Below, one piece after another: positions 6,984-13,810 of a stretch of 22,044 nt of DNA. The DNA lies in contig VSNQ01000081.1 of assembly GCA_009774395.1 (NCBI GenBank), positions 1 to 22,044 on the forward strand, read 5' to 3'. Position 1 is the stretch's first letter. Each line of letters opens with the position of its first letter. The DNA comes from Lachnospiraceae bacterium. Lineage in GTDB: Bacteria > Bacillota > Clostridia > Lachnospirales > Lachnospiraceae. The position numbers were made by a program, and so were the translations under genes. The notes beneath the pieces were generated by a model. That model was not told where the DNA came from. It did not search any database and saw only the letters and a program-made list of their open reading frames with translations.

Positions 6984-7412
6984 TTATTTAAACTGAATCG
7001 GCTTCTCTGCTATATCCTCTGTCTTAATCACAATATACGGTGTTGTCGGTGTATTCGTTACATTATCCGCTTTACCCGGACCAATCAGCGTTGTGTCAAT
7101 ATAGAGCGCTTCCTCCCCCTCATAAAATTCATTGACGCATATGCTGTATCCTCCGCTTGGCTGTTCACCATAACCAACTGCAATATATAGGCTTCCCCCC
7201 AATGTATAACTAATCTGAAACGCCTCTTTACTGCGCTCCGCAATAATCTCTTTTAACGCATCCGGCTGCTCTTTTTCCCCTATTACCGTAAAATCCAGAT
7301 CCCGCAACTTATCAGGGGCTTCAGCTTCCTTACTGCACCCCACAAGCAGCAAACATAAAATAACAAGAGTTACTAATAATTTTTTCTTAAAATGCAAAAT
7401 TTTCCCTATCAT
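6984..7412 (-). CDS. lipoprotein with PrcB-like C-terminal domain
   Basis: A 142-residue predicted lipoprotein. The signal has a basic start (MIGKILHFKKK), a hydrophobic core and lipobox LLVGC with Cys26. The C-terminal half carries LYIAVGYGEQPSGGYSICV, with paired strands ending in PTTPYIVIKTED. This is the pattern of the PrcB C-terminal domain, named for a treponemal protease-complex subunit and widespread in clostridial lipoproteins of unclear role. AAAGGAGCG precedes the ATG at suitable spacing. It converges on the lipoprotein gene ending at 6953, 30 bp away. The domain assignment is from memory of the motif. Confidence 0.75.
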   Translation of the reverse strand: MIGKILHFKKKLLVTLVILCLLLVGCSKEAEAPDKLRDLDFTVIGEKEQPDALKEIIAERSKEAFQISYTLGGSLYIAVGYGEQPSGGYSICVNEFYEGEEALYIDTTLIGPGKADNVTNTPTTPYIVIKTEDIAEKPIQFK

Positions 7413-7675
7413 AAAAAAACGCTCCTTTTATGGCAGCCGCAGCCGCCCGCAATTCTCTTTATGAATAAATATGAAGCAGTGTCCCTAATTATGCATAGCT
7501 TAATGCATCTCAATCACTACGATTTCTTATGGACTTTGCAACATAGTGTAAAGTCCTAGGCTGAACGGTTGTTAGGAACTGTTCACTCTGTTCCAGTAAC
7601 GAACGGTTACAATTTTCTATCTTCCCGTTGCTTTTGCTATTGCATTTCCTCCACTAGCCTTATATAATAGAAATG
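7413..7675. other. intergenic region with small inverted repeats
   Basis: The divergent gap between the PrcB-like gene and plsC. It contains a hairpin of GGACTTT (7531-7537) and AAAGTCC (7550-7556), and two nearby ATGCAT palindromes (about 7487-7509). A short piece at 7572-7594, TTA then GGAACTGTTCACTCTGTTCC, looks like a collapsed remnant of MITE family 1 that lacks the right-hand TTA. No gene is visible. Confidence 0.45.
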
Positions 7676-7703
7676 TTGACAATATACAACACCACTATAA
7701 TAT
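7676..7703 (+). promoter_or_regulatory. probable promoter of the acyltransferase gene
   Basis: A perfect -35 box TTGACA (7676-7681) is followed by TATAATAT. TAATAT (7698-7703) gives 16-bp spacing; TATAAT (7696-7701) would give only 14. Confidence 0.5.
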
Positions 7704-7725
7704 TTGGAAAGGTATGGTTATTCCT

Positions 7726-8460
7726 ATGATTAGACTAATTTTCGTCGGCGGATTTGTAATATTGTTTCTTATTTTCAGTATTCCGATTATGATCGCAGAA
7801 AAAATAATTGGCAAAAGCAATCCGGAACGCAAGAGCCGTTCCAGCCTGGCCATTGTAAACTGGGCATTTCGGTGCGTCCGCTTTTTTGCAGGCACAAAGG
7901 TTGAATATATCGGCGAAGAAAATATTCCCACAGATACCGCTGTCCTGTATGCCGGCAATCACAGAAGTTTTTTCGATATTGTGCTGACATATCCCAGAGT
8001 ACCGCGCCCCACAGGCTATATCTCTAAGAAGGAGATTGAAAAGGTACCTTTGCTCAATGTCTGGATGCGCAATCTTCATTGCCTGTTTCTGGATAGAGAA
8101 GACGCCAAGGCTGGATTTCAAACGCTGCGGGATGCCAGCGATTTATTAAAAAATGGCATTTCCGTCTGCATTTTTCCTGAAGGCACCCGCAATAAAGAAG
8201 ATGGTACGCTGCTCCCCTGTCATGAGGGAAGTTTTCGCATTGCCACAAAAGTTGGCTGTCCCATAATTCCTATGACCATTACAAACAGTGCCGCTGTATT
8301 TGAAAACCAGTTCCCACGCATTAAAAAAGCACATGTTATTATTGAATACGGAAAACCTATTGAAACAAAGGGTATCTCCAAAGAAGAACAAAAGCAGCTT
8401 GGTGCGAAATGGCAGTCTGTTGTTCTGCAAACCTATGAGAAAAATAAAGAATTATTATAA
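7726..8460 (+). CDS. plsC: 1-acyl-sn-glycerol-3-phosphate acyltransferase, PlsC family
   Basis: Transfers a fatty acyl group to lysophosphatidic acid to give phosphatidic acid at the inner face of the membrane. The protein has 244 residues. A hydrophobic segment at about 5-25 anchors it. The catalytic HX4D motif is NHRSFFD (His79, Asp84), and the glycerophosphate-binding motif IFPEGTRNKEDG follows at about 145-155, then VGCPIIPMTITNS. I prefer ATG 7726 over ATG 7714, because GGAAAGG (7706-7712) ends one base before the latter. The gene appears monocistronic. Other lysophospholipid acyltransferases share these motifs, so the exact substrate is inferred. Confidence 0.88.
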   Translation: MIRLIFVGGFVILFLIFSIPIMIAEKIIGKSNPERKSRSSLAIVNWAFRCVRFFAGTKVEYIGEENIPTDTAVLYAGNHRSFFDIVLTYPRVPRPTGYISKKEIEKVPLLNVWMRNLHCLFLDREDAKAGFQTLRDASDLLKNGISVCIFPEGTRNKEDGTLLPCHEGSFRIATKVGCPIIPMTITNSAAVFENQFPRIKKAHVIIEYGKPIETKGISKEEQKQLGAKWQSVVLQTYEKNKELL

Positions 8461-8489
8461 AAGTAATTTGCGATGTCAAATTATCAATT

Positions 8490-8588
8490 ATAGTAAACGC
8501 ATTTTGTATTTGCGTTTTGACTTTTTGTATCTGCTGTGTATTCAATTAGATTTGGATGCAAAACGCAAAGGTATAATTCGTTTACTAT
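8490..8588. mobile_element. short inverted-repeat element, type 3
   Basis: The left arm starts ATAGTAAACGCATTTTG and contains TTTGCGTTTTG. The right arm is its inverted match, ending CGTTTACTAT at 8588. Arms of about 30 bases pair with a few mismatches around a 40-base centre. TA dinucleotides flank both sides, so a TA-targeting element is possible, but I see only one copy in the window. Confidence 0.5.
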
Positions 8589-8637
8589 ATAATTTTACTA
8601 TCGAGAACGTCCATAAAATTAGAAGATTTATAGCGCA

Positions 8638-8667
8638 ACTGAACGGCAAATCTTTTTGCCGTTCAGT
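8638..8667. terminator. strong hairpin between convergent genes
   Basis: A perfect 13-bp stem, ACTGAACGGCAAA (8638-8650) against 8655-8667, with loop TCTT. It lies between the convergent plsC and murF genes and could end transcription in either direction. There is no good T run after it, so it is not a textbook rho-independent terminator. Confidence 0.4.
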
Positions 8668-8727
8668 ATAAATCATTAAAATTTCGCTCTATAGTCCACA
8701 GAGGATTGATAATAATTATCCCACCCC

Positions 8728-8894
8728 CTAGTATAATCCGCGCTAAATAACCTTATGTTTCGCTTGCCTATTTTCCTGATAGCACTACTCCACAAACGCA
8801 GGCGTAGCCACCGCTACGCCTGCGTTTGTGAAGCAGCACTCTCAGAAAAATATTCTGCACCAAACATTAAGGTATTTAGCGTGGATTATACTAG
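8728..8894. mobile_element. MITE-like inverted-repeat element, type 2
   Basis: A 167-bp inverted repeat. The outer arms, CTAGTATAATCCGCGCTAAA from 8728 and its near-perfect complement ending at 8894, match at 21 of 22 positions. The centre is a perfect 18-bp stem (8791-8808 and 8813-8830) with loop CACC. CTAG at both ends may be a 4-bp target duplication (8728-8731 and 8891-8894), although CTAG is itself palindromic. The sequence differs from family 1. A 74-codon frame through it is a by-product of the repeat. Confidence 0.75.
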
Positions 8895-8937
8895 TGTTAT
8901 TTTAATGGCTCACTGTATGGATTCTCCGATATCCCAT

Positions 8938-10347
8938 TTACAATTTTTCTATCACTTCCTCAAAATGCATTCCATGTGAAGCTTTTACCAGTACTGTATC
9001 GCCGTCACCAATCAATTCATGAACCTTTTCCAGCATACTCTCCTTATCTTCAAAATAATATGCCATACAATCTGTATTTTCTGCTTTTTTTACACCATCA
9101 TACAAATATTTGCACAGCGTTCCCACACAAATTATCACGTCAATCCCTTTTTGGGCAGCATATGCACCGACTTCTGCATGAAGTTCCTTTTCATTAACAC
9201 CAAGTTCAAACATATCCCCCAAAATCGCGATTTTACGCGAATCCGCAGCCTGTGCCAGCAAATCAATCCCTGCTTTCATAGATACGGGATTTGCATTGTA
9301 ACAGTCATCAATAATCGTAATACTTCCTGCATGAATCACATGATCTCTGCCATTTACCGGCTGTACATCACGAATGCCCTCCTGTATCTGCTCCTCCGTT
9401 AACCCCAGCAGCGTTCCTACAGCAGTCGCTGCCAGTGCATTATAAACCATATGCTCCCCCGGAAGTGGTATTACTGCTGAAAATACACTTTCCTGCGCCT
9501 CCTCTTTGCAATGGATTGTAATTGCGCTGCCCTCAAGTCCTTTATTCTGATAATCTGACGCATAAACTGCGTTTTTGCTATCCATCCCGAAAAACAGCGG
9601 CTGTCTGCCATGAACCGATGTAATTGTGCATAATTTATCATCATCACCGTTTAAACACACACGCCCATGCAAATCCAAAAAGTCAAATATTTCTGTTTTT
9701 GCCTTTAAAATACCATCACGTGTTCCTAAATTTTCTAGATGACATTGCCCAATATTTGTTATTACGCAGATATCCGGTTTCGCCACCTTGCTTAAGCGGT
9801 GCATTTCGCCGAAATCACTAATTCCCATTTCCAGAACTGCTACTTCGCAATCACTGCGAATACGCAGCACAGTCAGTGGAAGCCCCACTTCGTTATTATA
9901 ATTTCCCCGTGTCTTCAAAGTACGGAATCCTTTAGAACAAACACTGGCAATAAACTCCTTTGTGCTGGTTTTCCCCACGCTTCCGGTAATACCGACTACT
10001 TTTATGCTAAGCTGTGTTCGGTAATACTCCGCTAACGCTTCTAATGCCTGAAAACTGTCCTTTACAAGGATATAAGCCCCTTTTGGCGCATCGGGAGCCT
10101 TTTCACAAATTACACCCAAAGCCCCCATTTCATATACTTTGTCAATAAAACTATGACCGTCAACATGCTCTCCCTTTGTAGCGATAAAAATATATCCCGC
10201 TTTTACCAGTCTTGAATCAATTACAACACCTTTTGCCCAAGCTGTATCCGCTTCCATATTTTCCGGCACCTGTTCCATATACAGCTCACCGCGAACTGCC
10301 TCAGCAATCTTCCTAAGTGTCATGTTTCTCATGCCGCTGTTTTCCAT
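8938..10347 (-). CDS. murF: UDP-MurNAc-tripeptide--D-alanyl-D-alanine ligase
   Basis: Adds D-Ala-D-Ala to UDP-MurNAc-tripeptide, the last cytoplasmic step of the peptidoglycan precursor, using ATP. The protein has 469 residues, normal length. The N-terminal substrate domain contains VVIDSRLVKAGYIFIATKGE (41-60). The Mur ligase P-loop GITGSVGKTSTKE is at 119-131, followed by NNEVGLP and the metal and ATP motif VLEMGISDFGEM. DDCYNANPVSM and ILGDMFELG belong to the C-terminal part. The ATG at 10347 has AAGGGA 10 bases upstream. It follows ddl by 21 bp, so the enzyme that makes D-Ala-D-Ala and the one that uses it are cotranscribed. Confidence 0.96.
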   Translation of the reverse strand: MENSGMRNMTLRKIAEAVRGELYMEQVPENMEADTAWAKGVVIDSRLVKAGYIFIATKGEHVDGHSFIDKVYEMGALGVICEKAPDAPKGAYILVKDSFQALEALAEYYRTQLSIKVVGITGSVGKTSTKEFIASVCSKGFRTLKTRGNYNNEVGLPLTVLRIRSDCEVAVLEMGISDFGEMHRLSKVAKPDICVITNIGQCHLENLGTRDGILKAKTEIFDFLDLHGRVCLNGDDDKLCTITSVHGRQPLFFGMDSKNAVYASDYQNKGLEGSAITIHCKEEAQESVFSAVIPLPGEHMVYNALAATAVGTLLGLTEEQIQEGIRDVQPVNGRDHVIHAGSITIIDDCYNANPVSMKAGIDLLAQAADSRKIAILGDMFELGVNEKELHAEVGAYAAQKGIDVIICVGTLCKYLYDGVKKAENTDCMAYYFEDKESMLEKVHELIGDGDTVLVKASHGMHFEEVIEKL

Positions 10348-10368
10348 TTTATGTGATTCCCTTCTGCC

Positions 10369-11400
10369 TTATTTTTTCAAAGAAATATCAATAATCTGCT
10401 GACACAACTCTGGGAACTCCATGCCTACTGCTGCCGCCTCCTGTGGTAACAAGGATATCGGCGTCATTCCCGGAAGCGTATTTGCCTCTAAACAGTAAAA
10501 ATTCAACTCGTCATCCATTCTAAAGTCTACGCGGGCATAAGTCTGAAGCCTTAATACCTTATACACCGATTCCGCGCAAGCCTGCATTGCCGCCGTAATA
10601 TTATGGTCAAGGTCTGCCGGACACGTTTCTATGGTAGTGCCTGCCTGATATTTATTTTTATAATCATAGAAACCAACCTTCGGCGCAATCTCAATAATAG
10701 GAAGCGCCTTGCCCTCCATAACGCCGACCGAAAATTCTCTACCTTCTATGTACTGCTCTATAATCACTCTGCTCTCAAGTTGGAATGCCTTAGCAAGCAC
10801 CGTATGCAGCTCCTCTCGATTCTCTGCTTTGTATACCCCGACACTAGAGCCGCCGCAATTTACCTTTGCAATACAAGGATAAATATTCCATGTTTCTACC
10901 GCTTGCTTATCCTCTTGGGAAATCGTAATCGATTTTGCTGTGGGAATCTTATACTTATGAAACAGTTCCTTGGAAATTGTTTTATCCATTGCCAATGCAC
11001 TTGACAGATAATCGGTTCCGGTATACTTAATATCCAGCAAATCAAACATTGCCTGAATTCTGCCATCCTCTCCATTCCTGCCATGCAGCGCCAAAAAGAC
11101 AATATCCGATTGGCTGCAGATCTCAATTACATTCGGACCAATCAAACGCTCGGGGTGCTCTTTCCGCATTGCCTTTACTGCCTCAATATCTGGATTCTGC
11201 TCAGAAATCGTACCGAAATTTTCGCTCCAATCCTTATCCTTGCTGAAAATATCTGCTATTTCCCCTGTATAGCCGAGGTAGACATCCAAAAGTACCAACT
11301 GATGCCCTTTTTTCTTGAGCGCCTGATATATTGTCGCCCCCGTAACCAGTGACACATCCCTCTCCGTGCTAATGCCGCCCGCCAATATTACGATCTTCAT
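10369..11400 (-). CDS. ddl: D-alanine--D-alanine ligase
   Basis: Joins two D-alanines with ATP to supply MurF. The protein has 343 residues with the ATP-grasp fold. Visible motifs are the N-terminal MKIVILAGGISTERDVS, LALHGRNGEDGRIQ, the glycine-rich KVNCGGSSVGVYKA, the EQYIEGREFSVGV segment, and CLEANTLPGMTPISLLPQEA with the metal-binding Asn. I chose ATG 11400 because GGGAGG lies 10 bases upstream; a TTG at 11418 would put that ribosome site inside the gene. It is third in a four-gene minus-strand operon and 36 bp behind the GH9-like gene. I did not try to judge D-Ala against D-Lac specificity. Confidence 0.95.
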   Translation of the reverse strand: MKIVILAGGISTERDVSLVTGATIYQALKKKGHQLVLLDVYLGYTGEIADIFSKDKDWSENFGTISEQNPDIEAVKAMRKEHPERLIGPNVIEICSQSDIVFLALHGRNGEDGRIQAMFDLLDIKYTGTDYLSSALAMDKTISKELFHKYKIPTAKSITISQEDKQAVETWNIYPCIAKVNCGGSSVGVYKAENREELHTVLAKAFQLESRVIIEQYIEGREFSVGVMEGKALPIIEIAPKVGFYDYKNKYQAGTTIETCPADLDHNITAAMQACAESVYKVLRLQTYARVDFRMDDELNFYCLEANTLPGMTPISLLPQEAAAVGMEFPELCQQIIDISLKK

Positions 11401-11436
11401 AAATAATCTGCCTCCCAAAATAAACTAATTGCATTG

Positions 11437-12873
11437 TTACTGTGCCGTTCCTACTGCTGTGCTATTCGATAAATTCATCAGCATATTACTGACGCCAAAC
11501 AGCAAAATACCATTCCACTCCAAATTTCTACCTTGTGTATTTTCCGCCGCAAGCCATATCCCTTCCGCATTAACATAACAGTTTCCCGTATCATTCTGCC
11601 CGCCGATATATTGTATGGTATTTTCAATAATCTGCGTATACTCTTTGCTCGGCGTTACATCATTAATAAACCCCAACAGCAAAATATTTAACAAACTGTC
11701 TTCTATTGTACGTGCCCCCGTACCAAACCAGGCATCGTCTGCCGCCCCAATACAAATTTGCTCTGTTTTATCCACAAGACACATCATGATATACGTACAA
11801 AGGTCACGATCCGTATTTTTCTCTGCACTTAAATAAGCTAAAATCCCATAAAATATAAAACGATTTTCTGTATAATCCTCCAGCCTGCGCTCCAAAAATG
11901 AATTTACTATGGTCTGATATTCCTCTGCATTATCCGTTTTACTTAGCTGTACCGCCGCATAAAACCGTGCCGCCTTATACTCCTTGGATTCACAGGACTG
12001 CTCTCTAAGCCAGCTCCATGCCTGTTTAGCCGCATCAAGCAGCTCCTTTGACACAATGGTTTCATTGCTGCCGAAAAATTCTCGACTCATTGCCGTAATT
12101 CCACAAAATGCTGCGGTTGCCTCATAATCCCCATAAAGGCTGCCATCGCTGCCCTGCTGTTCCATTAACCAGTCTATCATATACAAAAGCTGTACAATTA
12201 AATTTTTCTCCGCATTTTCTGCACTAATATATTTATATGCTTCTTCATACAATGTGCCATTACGCTGAATAGAATACATTAAAATATGCATACCCAGACT
12301 AACATCACAGACGCCCTTTGCTGTTTGGGCAAACTGCGCATCGGAGGCATTGCGCATCAGACCAATAAAAAATGTTTCGTAAGCATCCTCCGCAATGGAA
12401 AAAGGATACGATTGCCCAACCACATCCGCCTCAATATAATAATTCCCCTGATCCATCACCTGCGTAAAATCGCCAAAACAAAGCGAAGCGCCACTCATTG
12501 CATCGGTTTCCATAGGGCTGATTACTCCTGTATAAACTGTTTTTCTGTCCGATTTGCGCACGACTCGAAACGTTTTGCCCTCCATATCACCGCAAAATAA
12601 AACCATTTTGCTTCCGCTCGCTTTATAACCTGCCTGATTCACATATATCTTGGTGCGGCTGACCGGAAGCTCTATCCCATAGTGAAGCAGCAGCGCCGCA
12701 TGATTCTTCTCTGCCACTGGCAATTCTTGCGCCATTGCTTCTGTCTGCTGCCCCACAGTATTCGCATTAGAATCGTTCGTAGTATCGTTAGCGCATCCTG
12801 CAAGAAAAAATAACAGAATTACCACAAAGCAAAATAAAACTGTATTTTTATAATAATGTATTTTCTCTCTCAT
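11437..12873 (-). CDS. GH9-like lipoprotein without catalytic motifs
   Basis: A 478-residue surface lipoprotein: hydrophobic signal and lipobox FLAGC with Cys27, then a polar linker. Residues about 74-160 (IYVNQAGYKASGSKMVLFCG onward, ending YPFSIAEDAYETFF) match the Ig-like domain that precedes family 9 glycoside hydrolases. The rest follows the helical barrel layout of that family (YMIDWLMEQQGSDGSLYGDY, then ATAAFCGITAMSREFF and AAKQAWSWLREQ). The usual DAGD-type nucleophile loop is missing after CDVSLGM. Near the C-terminus GRNLEWNGILLFG replaces the NEVAINWN-like motif with its acid Glu. It is probably a binding or structural pseudoenzyme. It starts 17 bp after the coiled-coil gene and precedes ddl, suggesting an envelope role. 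Confidence 0.75.
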   Translation of the reverse strand: MREKIHYYKNTVLFCFVVILLFFLAGCANDTTNDSNANTVGQQTEAMAQELPVAEKNHAALLLHYGIELPVSRTKIYVNQAGYKASGSKMVLFCGDMEGKTFRVVRKSDRKTVYTGVISPMETDAMSGASLCFGDFTQVMDQGNYYIEADVVGQSYPFSIAEDAYETFFIGLMRNASDAQFAQTAKGVCDVSLGMHILMYSIQRNGTLYEEAYKYISAENAEKNLIVQLLYMIDWLMEQQGSDGSLYGDYEATAAFCGITAMSREFFGSNETIVSKELLDAAKQAWSWLREQSCESKEYKAARFYAAVQLSKTDNAEEYQTIVNSFLERRLEDYTENRFIFYGILAYLSAEKNTDRDLCTYIMMCLVDKTEQICIGAADDAWFGTGARTIEDSLLNILLLGFINDVTPSKEYTQIIENTIQYIGGQNDTGNCYVNAEGIWLAAENTQGRNLEWNGILLFGVSNMLMNLSNSTAVGTAQ

Positions 12874-12890
12874 GTTTTCTTATTATTCCT

Positions 12891-13313
12891 CTATCTGCCG
12901 CCAAGCACGGAGGTTATCGAACTTAACGATTCCTTTACTTCTTGAAGGGACGCCACTGCACTGTTTAAATTCGCAAGTGTCTGCGAAAGTTCTACGGTAT
13001 CCAGTCCTGCAACGGCCTCATTCAGCGCATTTACGTCAATTTTCTCTACCGTATTTGCGATTTGTTCCAAATCAACGCTTTCCATGGAATTGCTGACTTT
13101 ATTTACTGTATCAATGAGCGAGTCAATATCCATATCTGATACCTTCTGTACAAGTGAAATAGCACTACGCACGGATTCCTGCATTTTGTAAAGCACCATA
13201 CCTCCGCCTGCCAAAAGCAATATAAGCAATAATGCTGTTAATGTACATACTACCCTTGTAAATCCCAAATCTCTGCGAAGCTTCGCAATTTCTTTTTGTG
13301 TGAATCCTTCCAT
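12891..13313 (-). CDS. single-pass membrane protein with heptad-like repeats
   Basis: A 140-residue protein of unknown family. The first 20 residues are charged (MEGFTQKEIAKLRRDLGFTR). One membrane helix spans about 22-42 (VCTLTALLLILLLAGGGMVL). The remaining 100 residues are helical, with regular Val/Leu/Ile spacing and the repeated theme D-x-(D/E)-x-(I/L)-x-x-x-V-x-x-(I/V), as in DSLIDTVNKVSNSME and VDLEQIANTVEKI. This suggests an extracellular coiled coil or helical stalk. GGGAGG stands seven bases before the ATG at 13313; an ATG directly before it (13316) is also possible. It is first in the operon with the GH9-like gene, ddl and murF. A good promoter lies just upstream. Confidence 0.75.
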   Translation of the reverse strand: MEGFTQKEIAKLRRDLGFTRVVCTLTALLLILLLAGGGMVLYKMQESVRSAISLVQKVSDMDIDSLIDTVNKVSNSMESVDLEQIANTVEKIDVNALNEAVAGLDTVELSQTLANLNSAVASLQEVKESLSSITSVLGGR

Positions 13314-13353
13314 CATATATCCTCCCTTTTTATAATGTTCCATATTATGCTGT

Positions 13354-13382
13354 ATTATACCAGAAAAACCTTGACACAGCAA
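13354..13382 (-). promoter_or_regulatory. promoter of the envelope operon
   Basis: On the minus strand, -35 TTGCTG (13382-13377) and -10 TATAAT (13359-13354) are separated by exactly 17 bp, about 40 bp before the start at 13313. It lies back to back with the plus-strand promoter at 13385. Confidence 0.7.
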
Positions 13383-13384
13383 CC

Positions 13385-13413
13385 TTGATATGTTACCGAC
13401 TTTGTGTTATACT
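13385..13413 (+). promoter_or_regulatory. promoter of the zinc-ribbon gene
   Basis: TTGATA (13385-13390) and TATACT (13408-13413) are separated by 17 bp and lie about 60 bp before the ATG at 13475. Its -35 box is two bases from that of the divergent promoter. Confidence 0.65.
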
Positions 13414-13474
13414 AATCTATGATGTAATTATCTGCGGTTTCTCCCAAGTAAGTATAACGAAAAGAGGATTTAGT

Positions 13475-13810
13475 ATGTTAACAGGTCAAAAATTGGAACA
13501 GCATTATAACTCACTATCCACCAATGATTTACATATTATACGAGAAGAATATATGTGGGTGCTCAACACGTGCGGCGTCCACAATGACGAACAAATAAAG
13601 TACATTGAAAAGGCACTGACACAGCGCGGTGAAGCAATTTCAGGTCACCAGAACAAAAAACTCCTGTTTCTGTGCAAATGCGGGCAAAGCCGTGTCGTCA
13701 CTACCAACACACCAGACGATAAAATAAAAATGTTTATCTTTGAACAATACAATGTGCCATGCCCGAAATGCCGCAGTGTCAATTCCTTCTCATGGAAATA
13801 CATTGACTAA
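13475..13810 (+). CDS. small zinc-ribbon-like protein of unknown function
   Basis: A 111-residue protein. The first 60 residues are polar and probably helical. The second half holds two cysteine pairs, CKC at 67 and 69 and CPKC at 96 and 99, spaced as in a zinc ribbon. It ends NSFSWKYID. I recognise no named family. AAAGAGG lies eight bases before ATG 13475, so the longer frame from 13385 is rejected, since it would include the promoter. The stop overlaps the convergent acetyltransferase stop by four bases. A nucleic-acid or metal-binding role is possible but not shown. Confidence 0.65.
   Translation: MLTGQKLEQHYNSLSTNDLHIIREEYMWVLNTCGVHNDEQIKYIEKALTQRGEAISGHQNKKLLFLCKCGQSRVVTTNTPDDKIKMFIFEQYNVPCPKCRSVNSFSWKYID

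Noticed and set aside
8755..8979. 74-codon plus-strand open frame
   Set aside because: It runs through the inverted-repeat element and into the 3' end of murF on the other strand; no ribosome site or family features.
10955..10975. AGTTCCTTGG inside ddl, like the MITE end
   Set aside because: It lies within conserved coding sequence, with no inverted partner or flanking duplication.
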